NCBI RefSeq assembly: GCF_002159845.1
Contig: NZ_NFJK01000015.1
Span: 26,448-90,447 of the forward strand
Source of the DNA: Anaeromassilibacillus sp. An250
GTDB taxonomy: Bacteria > Bacillota > Clostridia > Oscillospirales > Acutalibacteraceae
Length of the DNA: 64,000 nt
Reading direction: 5' to 3'
The notes under the pieces were generated by a model. That model ran no database searches and was not told where the DNA came from. It saw only the letters and a program-made list of their open reading frames with translations. A program made the translations under genes and the position numbers. The first letter of the stretch is position 1; every line of letters begins with the position of its first letter. Shown here in pieces: positions 24,725 through 33,700 of the stretch.

Positions 24725-25444
24725 CTACCGGCGCTTCATGGCGCGCAGCCGTTCCTTTTCCTCCCTGCAGATTCGCCGGGATTCGGTCATCTTTTGCAAC
24801 GCCTTGTTGAAAGGGAACGTATCCAGCCGGCTATTGGGCAGATAGGCCATGGTCCGCTCCGGAAAGCGCGCATAGCATTCCGCAAGCGCCCAGGCGACTG
24901 CCATCTGCGCATAATACCCCGTATGCCGGACATTGTCCAGGGTCTCCAGGACACGGTCGATGAACGCCTCTTGGATGAAGTGATCCAGGAGCATCACGAC
25001 GCCGAAGCGCACGTCAAATTCCCGTTCGGAGGAAAAATAGGGCCGCAAAAACGCCCACACCCGTTCCGGATCTTTGCGAACAAACTTCAGGGTATTGCAG
25101 AAGCTGTCGCAGGTGGACCAGTCGCCAATCTCCGGGACGAATGACGCCGTATAAGCGAGCAGCTCATCCACGCCAGCCTTTGCATAGCCGATCACCATTC
25201 CGCGCAGGAGCGTCTCTTCAAAGCACTTCCCTTTTTCCGCGCGGAAAAAGGCGCGCCAGTCCCCGCGCGCAATCCGCTTTGCCAACCCACGCAGCGCAGG
25301 CAGCCGCACGCCCAGCATGGGCGTTCCCCCTGGGATCAGGCCGGAAGCAAACGCCCGATAGTCCGGTTCTGCCATCGCCTGCAATTCCTTCCGGACAGCC
25401 TCCCAGTCCCATTCCATATTCAAAGATGCATCAGCGCGCCCCAT
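24725..25444 (-). CDS. DNA alkylation repair protein (AlkD-like HEAT-repeat glycosylase)
   Basis: About 239 residues of helical HEAT-like repeats with the family marks: MLGVRLPALRGLAKRIARGDW, the DWSTCDSFCNTLKFVRKDPE helix containing the catalytic Asp, DVRFGVVMLLDHF, and the MAVAWALAECYARFPE repeat. It excises bulky or charged alkyl bases such as 3-methyladenine and 7-methylguanine. The ATG at 25,444 has GGAGAG upstream; it overlaps the end of ogt by 14 bases, so both form one alkylation-repair operon. Confidence 0.9.
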   Translation of the reverse strand: MGRADASLNMEWDWEAVRKELQAMAEPDYRAFASGLIPGGTPMLGVRLPALRGLAKRIARGDWRAFFRAEKGKCFEETLLRGMVIGYAKAGVDELLAYTASFVPEIGDWSTCDSFCNTLKFVRKDPERVWAFLRPYFSSEREFDVRFGVVMLLDHFIQEAFIDRVLETLDNVRHTGYYAQMAVAWALAECYARFPERTMAYLPNSRLDTFPFNKALQKMTESRRICREEKERLRAMKRR

Positions 25445-25904
25445 ACCGTCTCTCCAAATCCAAAAGGGTTCTTTTACACTCCAATCCGCCCGCATAGCCT
25501 GTCAAGCTGCCGTCCGCCCCCACCACGCGGTGGCAGGGGATAAAAATCGGGATGGGATTGCAGTGGTTCGCCATACCGACTGCGCGGCACGCCTTGGGGC
25601 GGCCGATCCGGGCGGCGATTTCCCCATAGGACCGCGTCTGCCCATAGGGGATTTCCTGCAAAGCGCTCCAGACCGCTTTCTGAAACGCCGTACCTTCCGG
25701 CGCCAATGGCAAATCGAACATCTTCCGTTCCCCGCGCAGGTATTCCCGGAGCTGCTCCGCCGCTTTGCGAAGCAGTTCCGTTTCGTGTTGCACAACCGTT
25801 CCCGGCACCTCTTCGCCGGGAAGCCACAGAAGGGCAATCGCGCCCCCATTTTCTCCAATCGCGATGCGACCGATTTCAGTGTCGTATAGAAACAGACCGT
25901 CCAC
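25431..25904 (-). CDS. ogt: Methylated-DNA--protein-cysteine methyltransferase
   Basis: A 157-residue suicide repair enzyme that takes the methyl group from O6-methylguanine onto C124 in IPCHRVVG. The recognition helix SYGEIAARIGRPKACRAVG and the C-terminal GYAGGLECKRTLLDLE are intact. The GTG start at 25,904 follows AAGGAAGG inside the end of the upstream methyltransferase gene, only three bases after its stop. With alkD downstream it makes a two-enzyme repair unit for alkylated DNA. Confidence 0.95.
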   Translation of the reverse strand: MDGLFLYDTEIGRIAIGENGGAIALLWLPGEEVPGTVVQHETELLRKAAEQLREYLRGERKMFDLPLAPEGTAFQKAVWSALQEIPYGQTRSYGEIAARIGRPKACRAVGMANHCNPIPIFIPCHRVVGADGSLTGYAGGLECKRTLLDLERRYGAR

Positions 25905-25907
25905 GTT

Positions 25908-26687
25908 TTAAAATCCTTCCTTTTCCGGTTTTATCGCGCGGGTTGCGATATAGGTGGGCGTGAAGTCCCGCAGGCGTCCCTGGCCGGGCCGGTCGCGGTC
26001 GTCAAAGAGGTCGGTCAGCCGAAGCCCCGCTTTTAACTGACCGCCGATCTGCTCTTCCAGCGAATGGCTGAATTGCATGCCGTCCCCGTCCCGCATCAGC
26101 TTTTCACATTGCTCCGGGTTTTTTAACGGGTTAAACGGAAGCGCATTTTCCACCACAAGCGTTTGATCGTCGTTGAACAAGTAGGGAATCCCATTGTCCA
26201 TCCCCGCCAGAAGGACGCCGCCCGGCTTGAGAATGCGGTAACATTCCCGCCATACCTGGTATACATCCTCGATGTAGCAATTGGAGACCGGATGGAAAAT
26301 CACGTCAAACTGGCCGTCCGGGAAGGGCAAGGGCTTGGTCATATCGCCGCGCACAATCTGGATGGAATAGCCCTCGCGTTCCGCCACCATCCGCTCGCTT
26401 TCCAGTTGCTTTTTGGAATAGTCAAACACCGTACAATTTGCGCCCAAAGCGGCAAAAACCGGCATCTGCTGTGCGCCGCCGCTGGCCAACCCCAAAAGCT
26501 GCGCCCCCTTGAGCGCTGGAAACCAGCTGTGCGGCACCGGGCGCATCGGCGTGAGATATACGTCCCATGTCCCGTTTTTTGCCGCCAAATAGTCCTCGTG
26601 GGAGATCGGGATTCCCCATTCGATCCCGTCCTCAACCCACTGATCCCACTGTTCCGCGTTATATTTTGTGTACTGTTCTCGATTCAT
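25908..26687 (-). CDS. Class I SAM-dependent methyltransferase
   Basis: A 259-residue enzyme from the ATG at 26,687 (AGAGGGG upstream); the longer frame has no ribosome site. The Rossmann core shows GAQLLGLASGGAQQM (motif I), CTVFDYSKKQLESE (acidic ribose-binding Asp), RGDMTKPLPFPDGQFDVIF and LKPGGVLLAG. A UbiE/MenG-like or small-molecule methyltransferase; no substrate can be read from the sequence. It is the first gene of the ogt-alkD operon, which may be chance or may link it to alkylation stress. Confidence 0.85.
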   Translation of the reverse strand: MNREQYTKYNAEQWDQWVEDGIEWGIPISHEDYLAAKNGTWDVYLTPMRPVPHSWFPALKGAQLLGLASGGAQQMPVFAALGANCTVFDYSKKQLESERMVAEREGYSIQIVRGDMTKPLPFPDGQFDVIFHPVSNCYIEDVYQVWRECYRILKPGGVLLAGMDNGIPYLFNDDQTLVVENALPFNPLKNPEQCEKLMRDGDGMQFSHSLEEQIGGQLKAGLRLTDLFDDRDRPGQGRLRDFTPTYIATRAIKPEKEGF

Positions 26688-26897
26688 CGGTTTCCCCTCT
26701 TTCTTGGCTGGTTTCATCATTGCTATTTCTATTATAAAGCCGTATCCCAATCTCTGCAAATCCTTTTGCGGAATTTTCATGCATTCCTTTCCAGCCCGCG
26801 AACCAAACAAATTTTATCCGGCCCTCAATTGCCCCGAAAAAATGCACGCCAAAGGGCCTGCCTTGGAGATTTTCCTCCAAGGCAGGCCCTTCCCTTT

Positions 26898-27659
26898 TTA
26901 TTTTGCCTGATAGATAATCAAAAGCTGCCCATCTTCATCGGTGCGGACCTTGGCGCGTACGCCGTATACCTCTTCGATCATCCGCTCTGTAAGCACCTCG
27001 CGCGGCGTTCCTCTGCTATAAATTTGACCATCCTTGACCACATAGATGACGTCGCTGTACATGGCCGCCAGGTTTAAGTCGTGAAAAGCGGATAGGACCG
27101 TCTTATGCATGGACTTGACGATGTTGAGCAATTGCAGCTGGTATTTGATGTCCAAATGGTTGGTGGGCTCGTCGAGAATCAAAGCCTCTGTGCGCTGCGC
27201 CAGTGCGCGCGCCAAAATCACACGCTGTTGTTCCCCACCGGACAGGCTGGAAAACGGGCGGTTTTCCAGCACCTCCATGCCCACCTGCTTCAGGGCTTCG
27301 CGCATGATCGCATAGTCCTCCGCTGTATCGCGGTCCATCGCGCGCTTATGCGGCGCGCGCCCCATCAGCACCATATCCTTTACCAGAAAATCAAAATCAT
27401 AGGCATTGTGCTGTGCAACCACGCCCAAGCGTTTTGCAGCCTCTTTATGGCTCATATGGGAAAGCGGTTCCCCGTCCAGCCGGATGCAGCCCATCTTGGG
27501 CTGCAATACGCGATAGATACATTTCAAAAAGGTGCTCTTCCCACTGCCGTTCGGCCCAATCAGCCCGACAAAACAACCGTCCTCCGCGCGCAGGGAGATG
27601 TCCTTTAAAATTTGCGTGCTTCCCCAGGAGAACGAAAGGCCCTCTGCATCAATCCTCAT
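26898..27659 (-). CDS. Cobalamin/iron-siderophore-type ABC transporter ATPase (BtuD/FecE-like)
   Basis: A 253-residue ATPase starting at the ATG at 27,659, which overlaps the permease stop (ATGA). Walker A is GPNGSGKST, the Q-loop is VVAQHNAYDFDF, the signature is LSGGEQQRVILARAL and Walker B is ALILDEPTNHLD, with the H-loop in SAFHDLNLA. Third gene of a binding protein-permease-ATPase operon under a cobalamin riboswitch. The protein family alone does not separate vitamin B12 from siderophore import; the riboswitch favours corrinoids. Confidence 0.92.
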   Translation of the reverse strand: MRIDAEGLSFSWGSTQILKDISLRAEDGCFVGLIGPNGSGKSTFLKCIYRVLQPKMGCIRLDGEPLSHMSHKEAAKRLGVVAQHNAYDFDFLVKDMVLMGRAPHKRAMDRDTAEDYAIMREALKQVGMEVLENRPFSSLSGGEQQRVILARALAQRTEALILDEPTNHLDIKYQLQLLNIVKSMHKTVLSAFHDLNLAAMYSDVIYVVKDGQIYSRGTPREVLTERMIEEVYGVRAKVRTDEDGQLLIIYQAK

Positions 27660-28804
27660 GACGGCCTCCCTCCAAACTGATAAGTCTTTTTGACAAGCAG
27701 CAGGACAAACGCCGGCGCCCCCACAATCGAAATCAGGATTCCAATCGGCAACTCCGCATTTGGAAGGATCGTCCGGGCCACCACATCGGCCCAAACCAGG
27801 AAGATGCCGCCCGCCAGAGCGGACAGGGGCAACAGCTTCCGATGATCCACGCCGAACAGCACGCGGATTACATGAGGGATCATCAACCCTACAAATCCGA
27901 TGACGCCCGATGCATAGACAACGAAGCCGACCACCAGCGAGGCCATCACCAGATACACTTGCCGGTAACGGCGCAAATTGGTCCCCAGCGTGATAGCCGT
28001 ATCGTCCCCCAGCAGCATGAGATTGAGCGTGCGGCTCTGCGTCAAGAAAAAGGCGATCGCCAGAAGCACAACCAAAAAAATCACGCCGTTGCTCTCCCAT
28101 TCCGCCCCCGCCAAGCTGCCCATCAGCCAGAAGGTGACCGTCATAAAGCGGCCGGGATCGTCCGCCACATAGACGATAAAATTGGAAATGGCAGAACAAA
28201 CCGAACTGAGCGCCACGCCCGCCAGGACCAATTTGACCGGCGTTGCACGGCCTCCAAGGTGGGAAAGCCCGATGACGGCAAAGGATACGCCCAACGCGCC
28301 CAAAAAGGCGCAGACGCCGACGCTATTCGAGCCAAAGGCGCCGATCCCCAGCAGGATTGCCGCCGTTGCGCCCAAGGATGCGCCGGAAGAAATCCCCAGG
28401 ATATACGGGTCCGCCAGCGGGTTTTGCACGACGGCCTGCATCACAACACCCACGGTCGCCAATCCCATGCCGACCGCCACCCCCAGCACGATCCGGGGCA
28501 ACCGGATATACCAGACGATGTCGTGGGCGGCCCCTTGCGCCAGCGTTGCGGGGTCCCCGATGTGGAACCATTCAAACAGGATGACTTCATACACCTGGCG
28601 CACCGTCAGGTCCGCGGACCCGACGGTCACAGCAAAAAGCACGGACCCCACCAGAACTACCAGCAAAAGGACGACTGCGCAGAGATATGCCGGTATTCCG
28701 TGAAACACGCCGGTTGTAAGGCGCTGGGACAGGGTTTTATCCGTGCTTGGGCGTTTCCCAAGAACGGGTTTATCCCCCCGCTGCATCTTATGCCTCAATC
28801 CCAT
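27656..28804 (-). CDS. FecCD-family permease (BtuC-like)
   Basis: A 382-residue inner-membrane protein with about ten hydrophobic spans. Family marks are RLPRIVLGVAVGMGLATVGVVMQAVVQNPLADPYILGISSGASLGA, the ATP-ase contact region LGTNLRRYR and ASGVIGFVGLMIPHVIRVLFG. It forms the homodimeric channel through which the substrate from the lipoprotein passes. The start overlaps the end of the binding-protein gene by 17 bases. Confidence 0.92.
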   Translation of the reverse strand: MGLRHKMQRGDKPVLGKRPSTDKTLSQRLTTGVFHGIPAYLCAVVLLLVVLVGSVLFAVTVGSADLTVRQVYEVILFEWFHIGDPATLAQGAAHDIVWYIRLPRIVLGVAVGMGLATVGVVMQAVVQNPLADPYILGISSGASLGATAAILLGIGAFGSNSVGVCAFLGALGVSFAVIGLSHLGGRATPVKLVLAGVALSSVCSAISNFIVYVADDPGRFMTVTFWLMGSLAGAEWESNGVIFLVVLLAIAFFLTQSRTLNLMLLGDDTAITLGTNLRRYRQVYLVMASLVVGFVVYASGVIGFVGLMIPHVIRVLFGVDHRKLLPLSALAGGIFLVWADVVARTILPNAELPIGILISIVGAPAFVLLLVKKTYQFGGRPS

Positions 28805-29831
28805 AGAGGCTCTTGAGGAATAGTTTTACCGTATCTTTGGTGCGGACCCCGGGCGCATACGCCAGACTGTATTCCACCGGATAGATACGGCCGTTTTTGA
28901 CCGCGTCCACGCTGGCCAATGCAGGATTTTCCGTATACAGGGCAATTGCCTCTTCGTCCGAAACAGAGCTCACATGTACGGCGAAAATCGCTTCCGGGTT
29001 GGCATCCACGATCTCCTCATCGGTCCATCCCGCCTGGCCAAGCGGTTCGGCGCCCATCTGCGCCGCAATATCGCCCGCAGCTGTCTTAGCATGATAGATG
29101 TCGTATTCGCCCTCCCATTTTTCTGCGATCAAGATGCGTTGGGGCTCTTTTCCCTCCGCGGCCTGCTTTCCCTGGTCGACATATTGCTGGATATCGGCGA
29201 TGATTTCTTCCGCCTTCTCCTGGCGGTTATAAATTTTTGCAAGATTCCGGATATCCTGATACTCATTCTCCAAGGATTCGTCCCCACGCAGCACGCTATT
29301 AATGGTCGTATAGGTTCCGATTCCACGGTCATGCCAAAAATCGACGTCCCCCATGCGATCCTCCATATTGAACAAGGAATACCACCCGATGACCATGTCG
29401 GGCTCCAAACTCAAAGCGTATTCCTTGACAAAATAGCCGACGTCCTGGTGATTTTTTAGAAGATCCAGCTTGGCAAATTCCTCTGCATACTCCGGCAGTA
29501 CGCTGCTACAATCCGCCACCATTTCAATTTTATCACCAAGGCCGAGCGCCAGAAGAATTTCCACATTGTTCCTCCCATAGACCAACGTCTTTTCCGGGCA
29601 TTTCTCAAAGGTATAGGGCACCAGTTCCTGCGCGTTGTTATACACCTCTACGGTCACGGGATAATAATCGGACTCGTCTTGGGATGCCTCCTGTGAGGAG
29701 GCGTCCAAACCGGCCGGTTCACTGGAGGACACGCTCTCCAATTGGGAGGACGTCTGCGGGCCGCTGCTACAGGCTGTAACGCTAAGCAGCATAGAAAGCG
29801 CCAACAGGGATGCAAGGATTCTCTTTTTCAT
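28788..29831 (-). CDS. Corrinoid/iron-chelate-binding lipoprotein (BtuF/FepB-like)
   Basis: About 347 residues from the ATG at 29,831 (AAGGAG upstream). A lipoprotein signal with lipobox SVTACSSG is followed by a Ser/Gln-rich linker and a two-lobed periplasmic-binding fold: PEKTLVYGRNNVEILLALGLGDKIEMVADCS, LEPDMVIGWYSL, and the C-terminal IYPVEYSLAYAPG. It catches the substrate outside the cell and hands it to the permease. First gene of the operon; expression should fall when cobalamin is plentiful because of the riboswitch upstream. Confidence 0.9.
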   Translation of the reverse strand: MKKRILASLLALSMLLSVTACSSGPQTSSQLESVSSSEPAGLDASSQEASQDESDYYPVTVEVYNNAQELVPYTFEKCPEKTLVYGRNNVEILLALGLGDKIEMVADCSSVLPEYAEEFAKLDLLKNHQDVGYFVKEYALSLEPDMVIGWYSLFNMEDRMGDVDFWHDRGIGTYTTINSVLRGDESLENEYQDIRNLAKIYNRQEKAEEIIADIQQYVDQGKQAAEGKEPQRILIAEKWEGEYDIYHAKTAAGDIAAQMGAEPLGQAGWTDEEIVDANPEAIFAVHVSSVSDEEAIALYTENPALASVDAVKNGRIYPVEYSLAYAPGVRTKDTVKLFLKSLYGIEA

Positions 29832-29884
29832 GATTTTTCCACTCCTTTTTCGATCTGAAATCACTTCGTTCTTCCGTGACAAAA

Positions 29885-29919
29885 GACAACAAAAACGCCC
29901 GCAACGAGTGTTGCGGGCG
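29885..29919 (-). terminator. Expression-platform terminator of the cobalamin riboswitch
   Basis: Stem CGCCCGCAAC/GTTGCGGGCG with a four-base loop, followed on the minus strand by TTTTTGTTGTC. The leader also has an upstream AAAACGCCC that could pair with GGGCGTTTT, giving the competing antiterminator. Confidence 0.8.
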
Positions 29920-29989
29920 GGGCTTCCAGACCGTCAAAAGGGTATACGTCCCCCTTGGGCGTTTTCTGGCAACCGGCTCCGTCGTCCGC

Positions 29990-30176
29990 AGAATGGCCAC
30001 CGAGTCCATGGCAGGTCTTCTGACTGATGCATCCACACCATCTTCCGCCTTCTCAACAGGAATTCTATCAATGGCATCTTGGAAGTGGCTCCGCAATCAC
30101 AGCAACGGGATTGTACAAGATTCGCACTTGTTTCCCTTTTCATCAAACCCTCGTGTGGTTTGAACCATGGACCCAT
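29990..30176 (-). promoter_or_regulatory. Cobalamin riboswitch
   Basis: Read on the minus strand the leader contains AAAAGGGAAACAAGTGCGAA, ATCCCGTTGCTGTGAT, a GGCGGAAGATGG segment and the B12 box AGTCAGAAGACCTGCC (30,010-30,025). These are the ordered conserved parts of the cobalamin aptamer. It lies between the repeat region and the BtuFCD-type operon and should repress it when adenosyl- or methylcobalamin binds. Edges are approximate. Confidence 0.93.
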
Positions 30177-30242
30177 TTGATTCTTTTGTCGTTTTCAGTA
30201 TAAAACACGGTATGGGAAATGTCAACGATCTCCATGAACTGC

Positions 30243-30405
30243 AGACGCGCAGCGTCTTTCGCGGACGCACAGCGTCTCTCGCGCCTACGGCGGACGCATG
30301 GCGTCTTTTCGCGCCTACGGCGGACGCATGGCGTCTTTTCGCGCCTACGGCGTTCCCTACGAAAGCAAGCTGTAAGGAGTTTGCTTTCCGCTCCATATGG
30401 GAAGG
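30243..30405. repeat. Hairpin-rich tandem repeat, copy A
   Basis: Four units of about 30 bases, each a GACGC-NNN-GCGTC hairpin followed by CTTTTCGCGCC-TAC-GGCG, at 30,243, 30,263, 30,292 and 30,322 (the first lacks the second hairpin). A non-repeated tail follows with TTCCCTACGAAAG and GGAGTTTGCTTTCCGCTCCA. The tail matches copy B at 30,602-30,707. This looks like a dispersed intergenic repeat rather than a gene. Confidence 0.85.
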
Positions 30406-30485
30406 CCCTACAGAGGCAAGCGAAAATTTTCATACAGGCAAAAATTACAGTCCCACCACATGTGAGAAATAGAAGGATAAAACAT

Positions 30486-30529
30486 AGCAAGTCCCTCACC
30501 CTGGGAATTCCCAGGGTGAGGGACTTGCT
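30486..30529. repeat. 44-bp perfect palindrome
   Basis: Arms AGCAAGTCCCTCACCCTGGG and the exact complement meet at GAATTC with no spacer. T-rich sequence follows on the minus strand (TATGTTTTATCC), so it may serve as the terminator of the GH43 unit; on the plus strand the exit is CTGTTTATCAGG. Confidence 0.8.
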
Positions 30530-30601
30530 GTTTATCAGGAAAAAAACTTCCCTTTTCTTTCGATGTCTCGTCCACGATTACGCAATCGTCACCGTGCAAT
30601 G

Positions 30602-30707
30602 GACGCACAGCGTCTTTTCGCGCCTACGGCGGGCACACAGTGCCTTCCGCGCCTACGGCGTTCCCTACGGAAGCAAACCGCAAAGAGTTTGCTTTCTGCT
30701 CCATATT
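30602..30707. repeat. Hairpin-rich repeat, copy B
   Basis: Two hairpin units (GACGC-ACA-GCGTC and GGCAC-ACA-GTGCC), each followed by GCGCC-TAC-GGCG, then TTCCCTACGGAAGC and the same tail as copy A. It is in the same orientation as copy A and lies 20 bases beyond the GH43 stop codon. A 24-base sequence like the end of the GH43 gene recurs on its other side (30,577-30,600). Confidence 0.85.
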
Positions 30708-30726
30708 GGAAGCCCTAAAGAAACAC

Positions 30727-33700
30727 TTAGCCAATCGTCACGGCACAATGCTTAACAGCGTTCTGGCCCGGCAGGGTGGTGTAAACGCCCGTGCTCTGGC
30801 CCGGCGTGCCGGTTGCATAGACTCTGTAATAATAGTCGTTGCCAACCTTCGCCACAAACTGCGTCTTGAGCACATCGCCGTTGCCGACCGTGAAGCCCGG
30901 CGTCATGGCGTTGCCGTTGACGACCGTCATCTTGAAGCAGTACGCGCTGCCTCTCTTCAAGGTGAAGTTGACCGTCGTGTCGGAAACCACATAGGCATTC
31001 GCTGCCACGCTCTGGCTTGCGGATACCACGCCCGCTGCGCCGTATGCGTTGCCGACGTTTGCAGATGTGCTGCCGCTGTTCTTCGAGTCCGTGGAGGTAC
31101 TCTTTTCGACCAAGCCGTCGATGCTGCTTTCCAATGCTTCGACTGCATCGGCAACCTCTTCTTCGGTCGCCTGATCGTCGTTCAAAACTGCCTTTGCCGT
31201 GCTCAATGCGGCCTTCATCGTTGCCACGCTCTTCGCCGTGTACTTATTGGTGTTGATCGCTTCAGCTTCCCCGATCAATGCTTCCAGCGCATCCTTATCC
31301 GGGATCAGGCGCAGGGCGGAAATCGCTGCCGTAAGGTCTTTCACTGCGGTATCCACCGCATCCTGCGTTGCGTTTGCATCTTCCAGCACGGTCTTTGCTT
31401 CGGCCAGGATGGTCTCAAAGCTTGTCCATGCGTCGTTCTGGATGTACTGATCTGCATTTTCGACAATGCTGTCGCCCTTGAGGACCAGCGCTTCCAGCTC
31501 GGTGATGTCTGCGCGGTAGACCAAGCCATAAATGGCGTCATACAGCGCATCCACCGCTGCGGTGATGTCCGCTTCCAGGACTTCTTCATCGCCCAGCAGG
31601 TCTTCCGCCGCCGCATACGCTTCGTCCAGCGCATCCAGGCTGTCCGGCGTAAACAGGTCGCGGTTGATGGAATCTGCGATTTCCATCGGGATCTCCAGCT
31701 GGCTCTTGTCGCCTGCGACAAAGCTCAGGTAGTGCAACGCGTCGATCAAGTCGCTCCATGCGGTGTTGATCTCGTCCTGCGTTGCGGTCTTCTTTGCTTC
31801 GACGTCCTTCGCTGCCTGCAATGCCGCTTCGTACTTCTCCTGCACGGACGGTACGGCTTCCGCTGCTTCGTCCGCTCTGCCTTCTGCAATCTCAATGGCA
31901 GCGCGCAGGTTCTGCTTGTCTACCACTGTGAAGCCAAGCTCGATCGTGGTGTCCGCGTTCGGCATGGCTGCGCTGTACACATACTCGGCAACGTCAAAGC
32001 TGTCTTCCGCAATGGCTTCGCCATTCACGGTGACGCCTGCGATCTCGCGGCCTTCTACGCGCGGCGTAAAGGTCAGCTCGAGCGCATCTCCCGCCATTAC
32101 GACATCTTTATATGCGCCGATCAGGTTGGCAATCGTCTGGCTTTCGCCATCGATGCTCAGTTCGACGGTGTTCGGGAAGGTGACCGTCAGCATGTGCTCG
32201 CTCGGCTCTTCCTCCACTTCGCCGGTCAGGGCAATCCAGCTCAGGACCGGGTCGGGGTTGTTGGAATTCTGTCTCTGAACGCTGATGGTGACATCCGCGT
32301 CGTTTTCTACCGTAAACTGGAACAGATAAGCCTGTTCGCCGGAATTGGTGAATGTGCCAATCGTAGTCTCAACCGTCTGCCCGTCCGCGCCTTCATAAGA
32401 AACAACGACCTTCATCGGGCGGGATGTACTCCACCACTCCTGGAAACCAAGGGAAACCTGATACTCGCCGGCCTTTAACGGCAGCTTGTAATCGATATTC
32501 TTGCCGCCCTTTGCCCAGAAACCGCTGGTATAAGCGTCCTGGCTTTCCGGATTCTTGGGTGCGATGTCGTCATCGGTGCCGGTATAGCCCCAGCTACCCT
32601 CGGTATAGGCTTGGTCATACGCCTCGGTATTGACCAGGTTCGGGGCCATCTCTTTGATGACATCGTACAGCTCGGAGCCATTCGTAGCGCCGCTGTCGAT
32701 AAAGTAAAGCAGGTTCTCCGGGATGTCAACGACATTGGCCGTTATCGTAAGGCCATTGGCGTCTTCCAGCGTGCCGGTTACCGTATTTTCTGCGCCCGGA
32801 ATCAGCGAGCTGAAATCCCAGGAGACATTGACGTCCTTGGTCACCCACCCCTCATCCTCACGGATGCTGACGTTTACCTGCTCCGGCAGGTTCTCGGTGC
32901 CATAATAGATATCATCCATCTCGCTGTTCAGCTTGATGTTGTTGATGGAATCAAATACGCTGAGATCCCAATCGTTGTATTCCTGGAGGCTGATATTCCC
33001 TCTGGCGTCGATCTGCACCGGCAGCCAGATATAACGGGAATCTGCAAGCGCTTCCGCGCTGAAATCCTGTTCTTTTCCATAACCCCAGCGGTCGCCCATG
33101 TAGATGAACTTGCCGTTCTCCGGGTCCACCGGGATCACATTGGTGCTCTGGGACCAGAAGGTCTTCCCATCGGTATCGCCGATGCAAGGATCGCCCATGT
33201 CGGTCCACTCGCCGAGAATTTCGTCGGCCTTCCAATAGCGGGCCGGGTTCGGGCTCCAGCCGGTTGCGCCGGAGGTAATCATGTAATAGGTGCCGTCATA
33301 CTTGAACAGGGCCGGCGCTTCGCGCTGCCCGCCCGGGAACAGGCGGACGAAGTCCACGCCGTTCTTTGCCAGGCCGACCGGCTCCTGCGGCACGTCGAGG
33401 TCCGTGTACTCGTCGTTCAAGCGGGAGATAAACATCGTGCGGTTCTCTTCGCTGGAATAGATGATATACGCCGTCCCGTCGTCGTCGATAAACAGGTTCA
33501 TGTCGCGGGCAAAACCGCGGTTCTGCGGCTCTTCATACCAGTCGAGCACGCCGTTGTCCTCCAGATACTCCTCTTCCGGAAGCTGGTGCAAACGGGAGCG
33601 GCGGATAAAGGTGAACGGGCCGTTCGGCGTATCGCTGATCGCCATGCCCGCTGCTGCTGCCGCGTAGCTGGAAGTGGACTCCTCGGTGGGGCCGTCCGCA

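Noticed and set aside
30243..30352. Regularly spaced repeats that could suggest a CRISPR array
   Set aside because: The 30-base units are directly adjacent without unique spacers, are hairpins themselves, and no cas genes are present.
30640..32478. A 612-residue plus-strand open frame
   Set aside because: Also antisense to the GH43 gene; Cys/His/Arg-rich with no recognisable fold.
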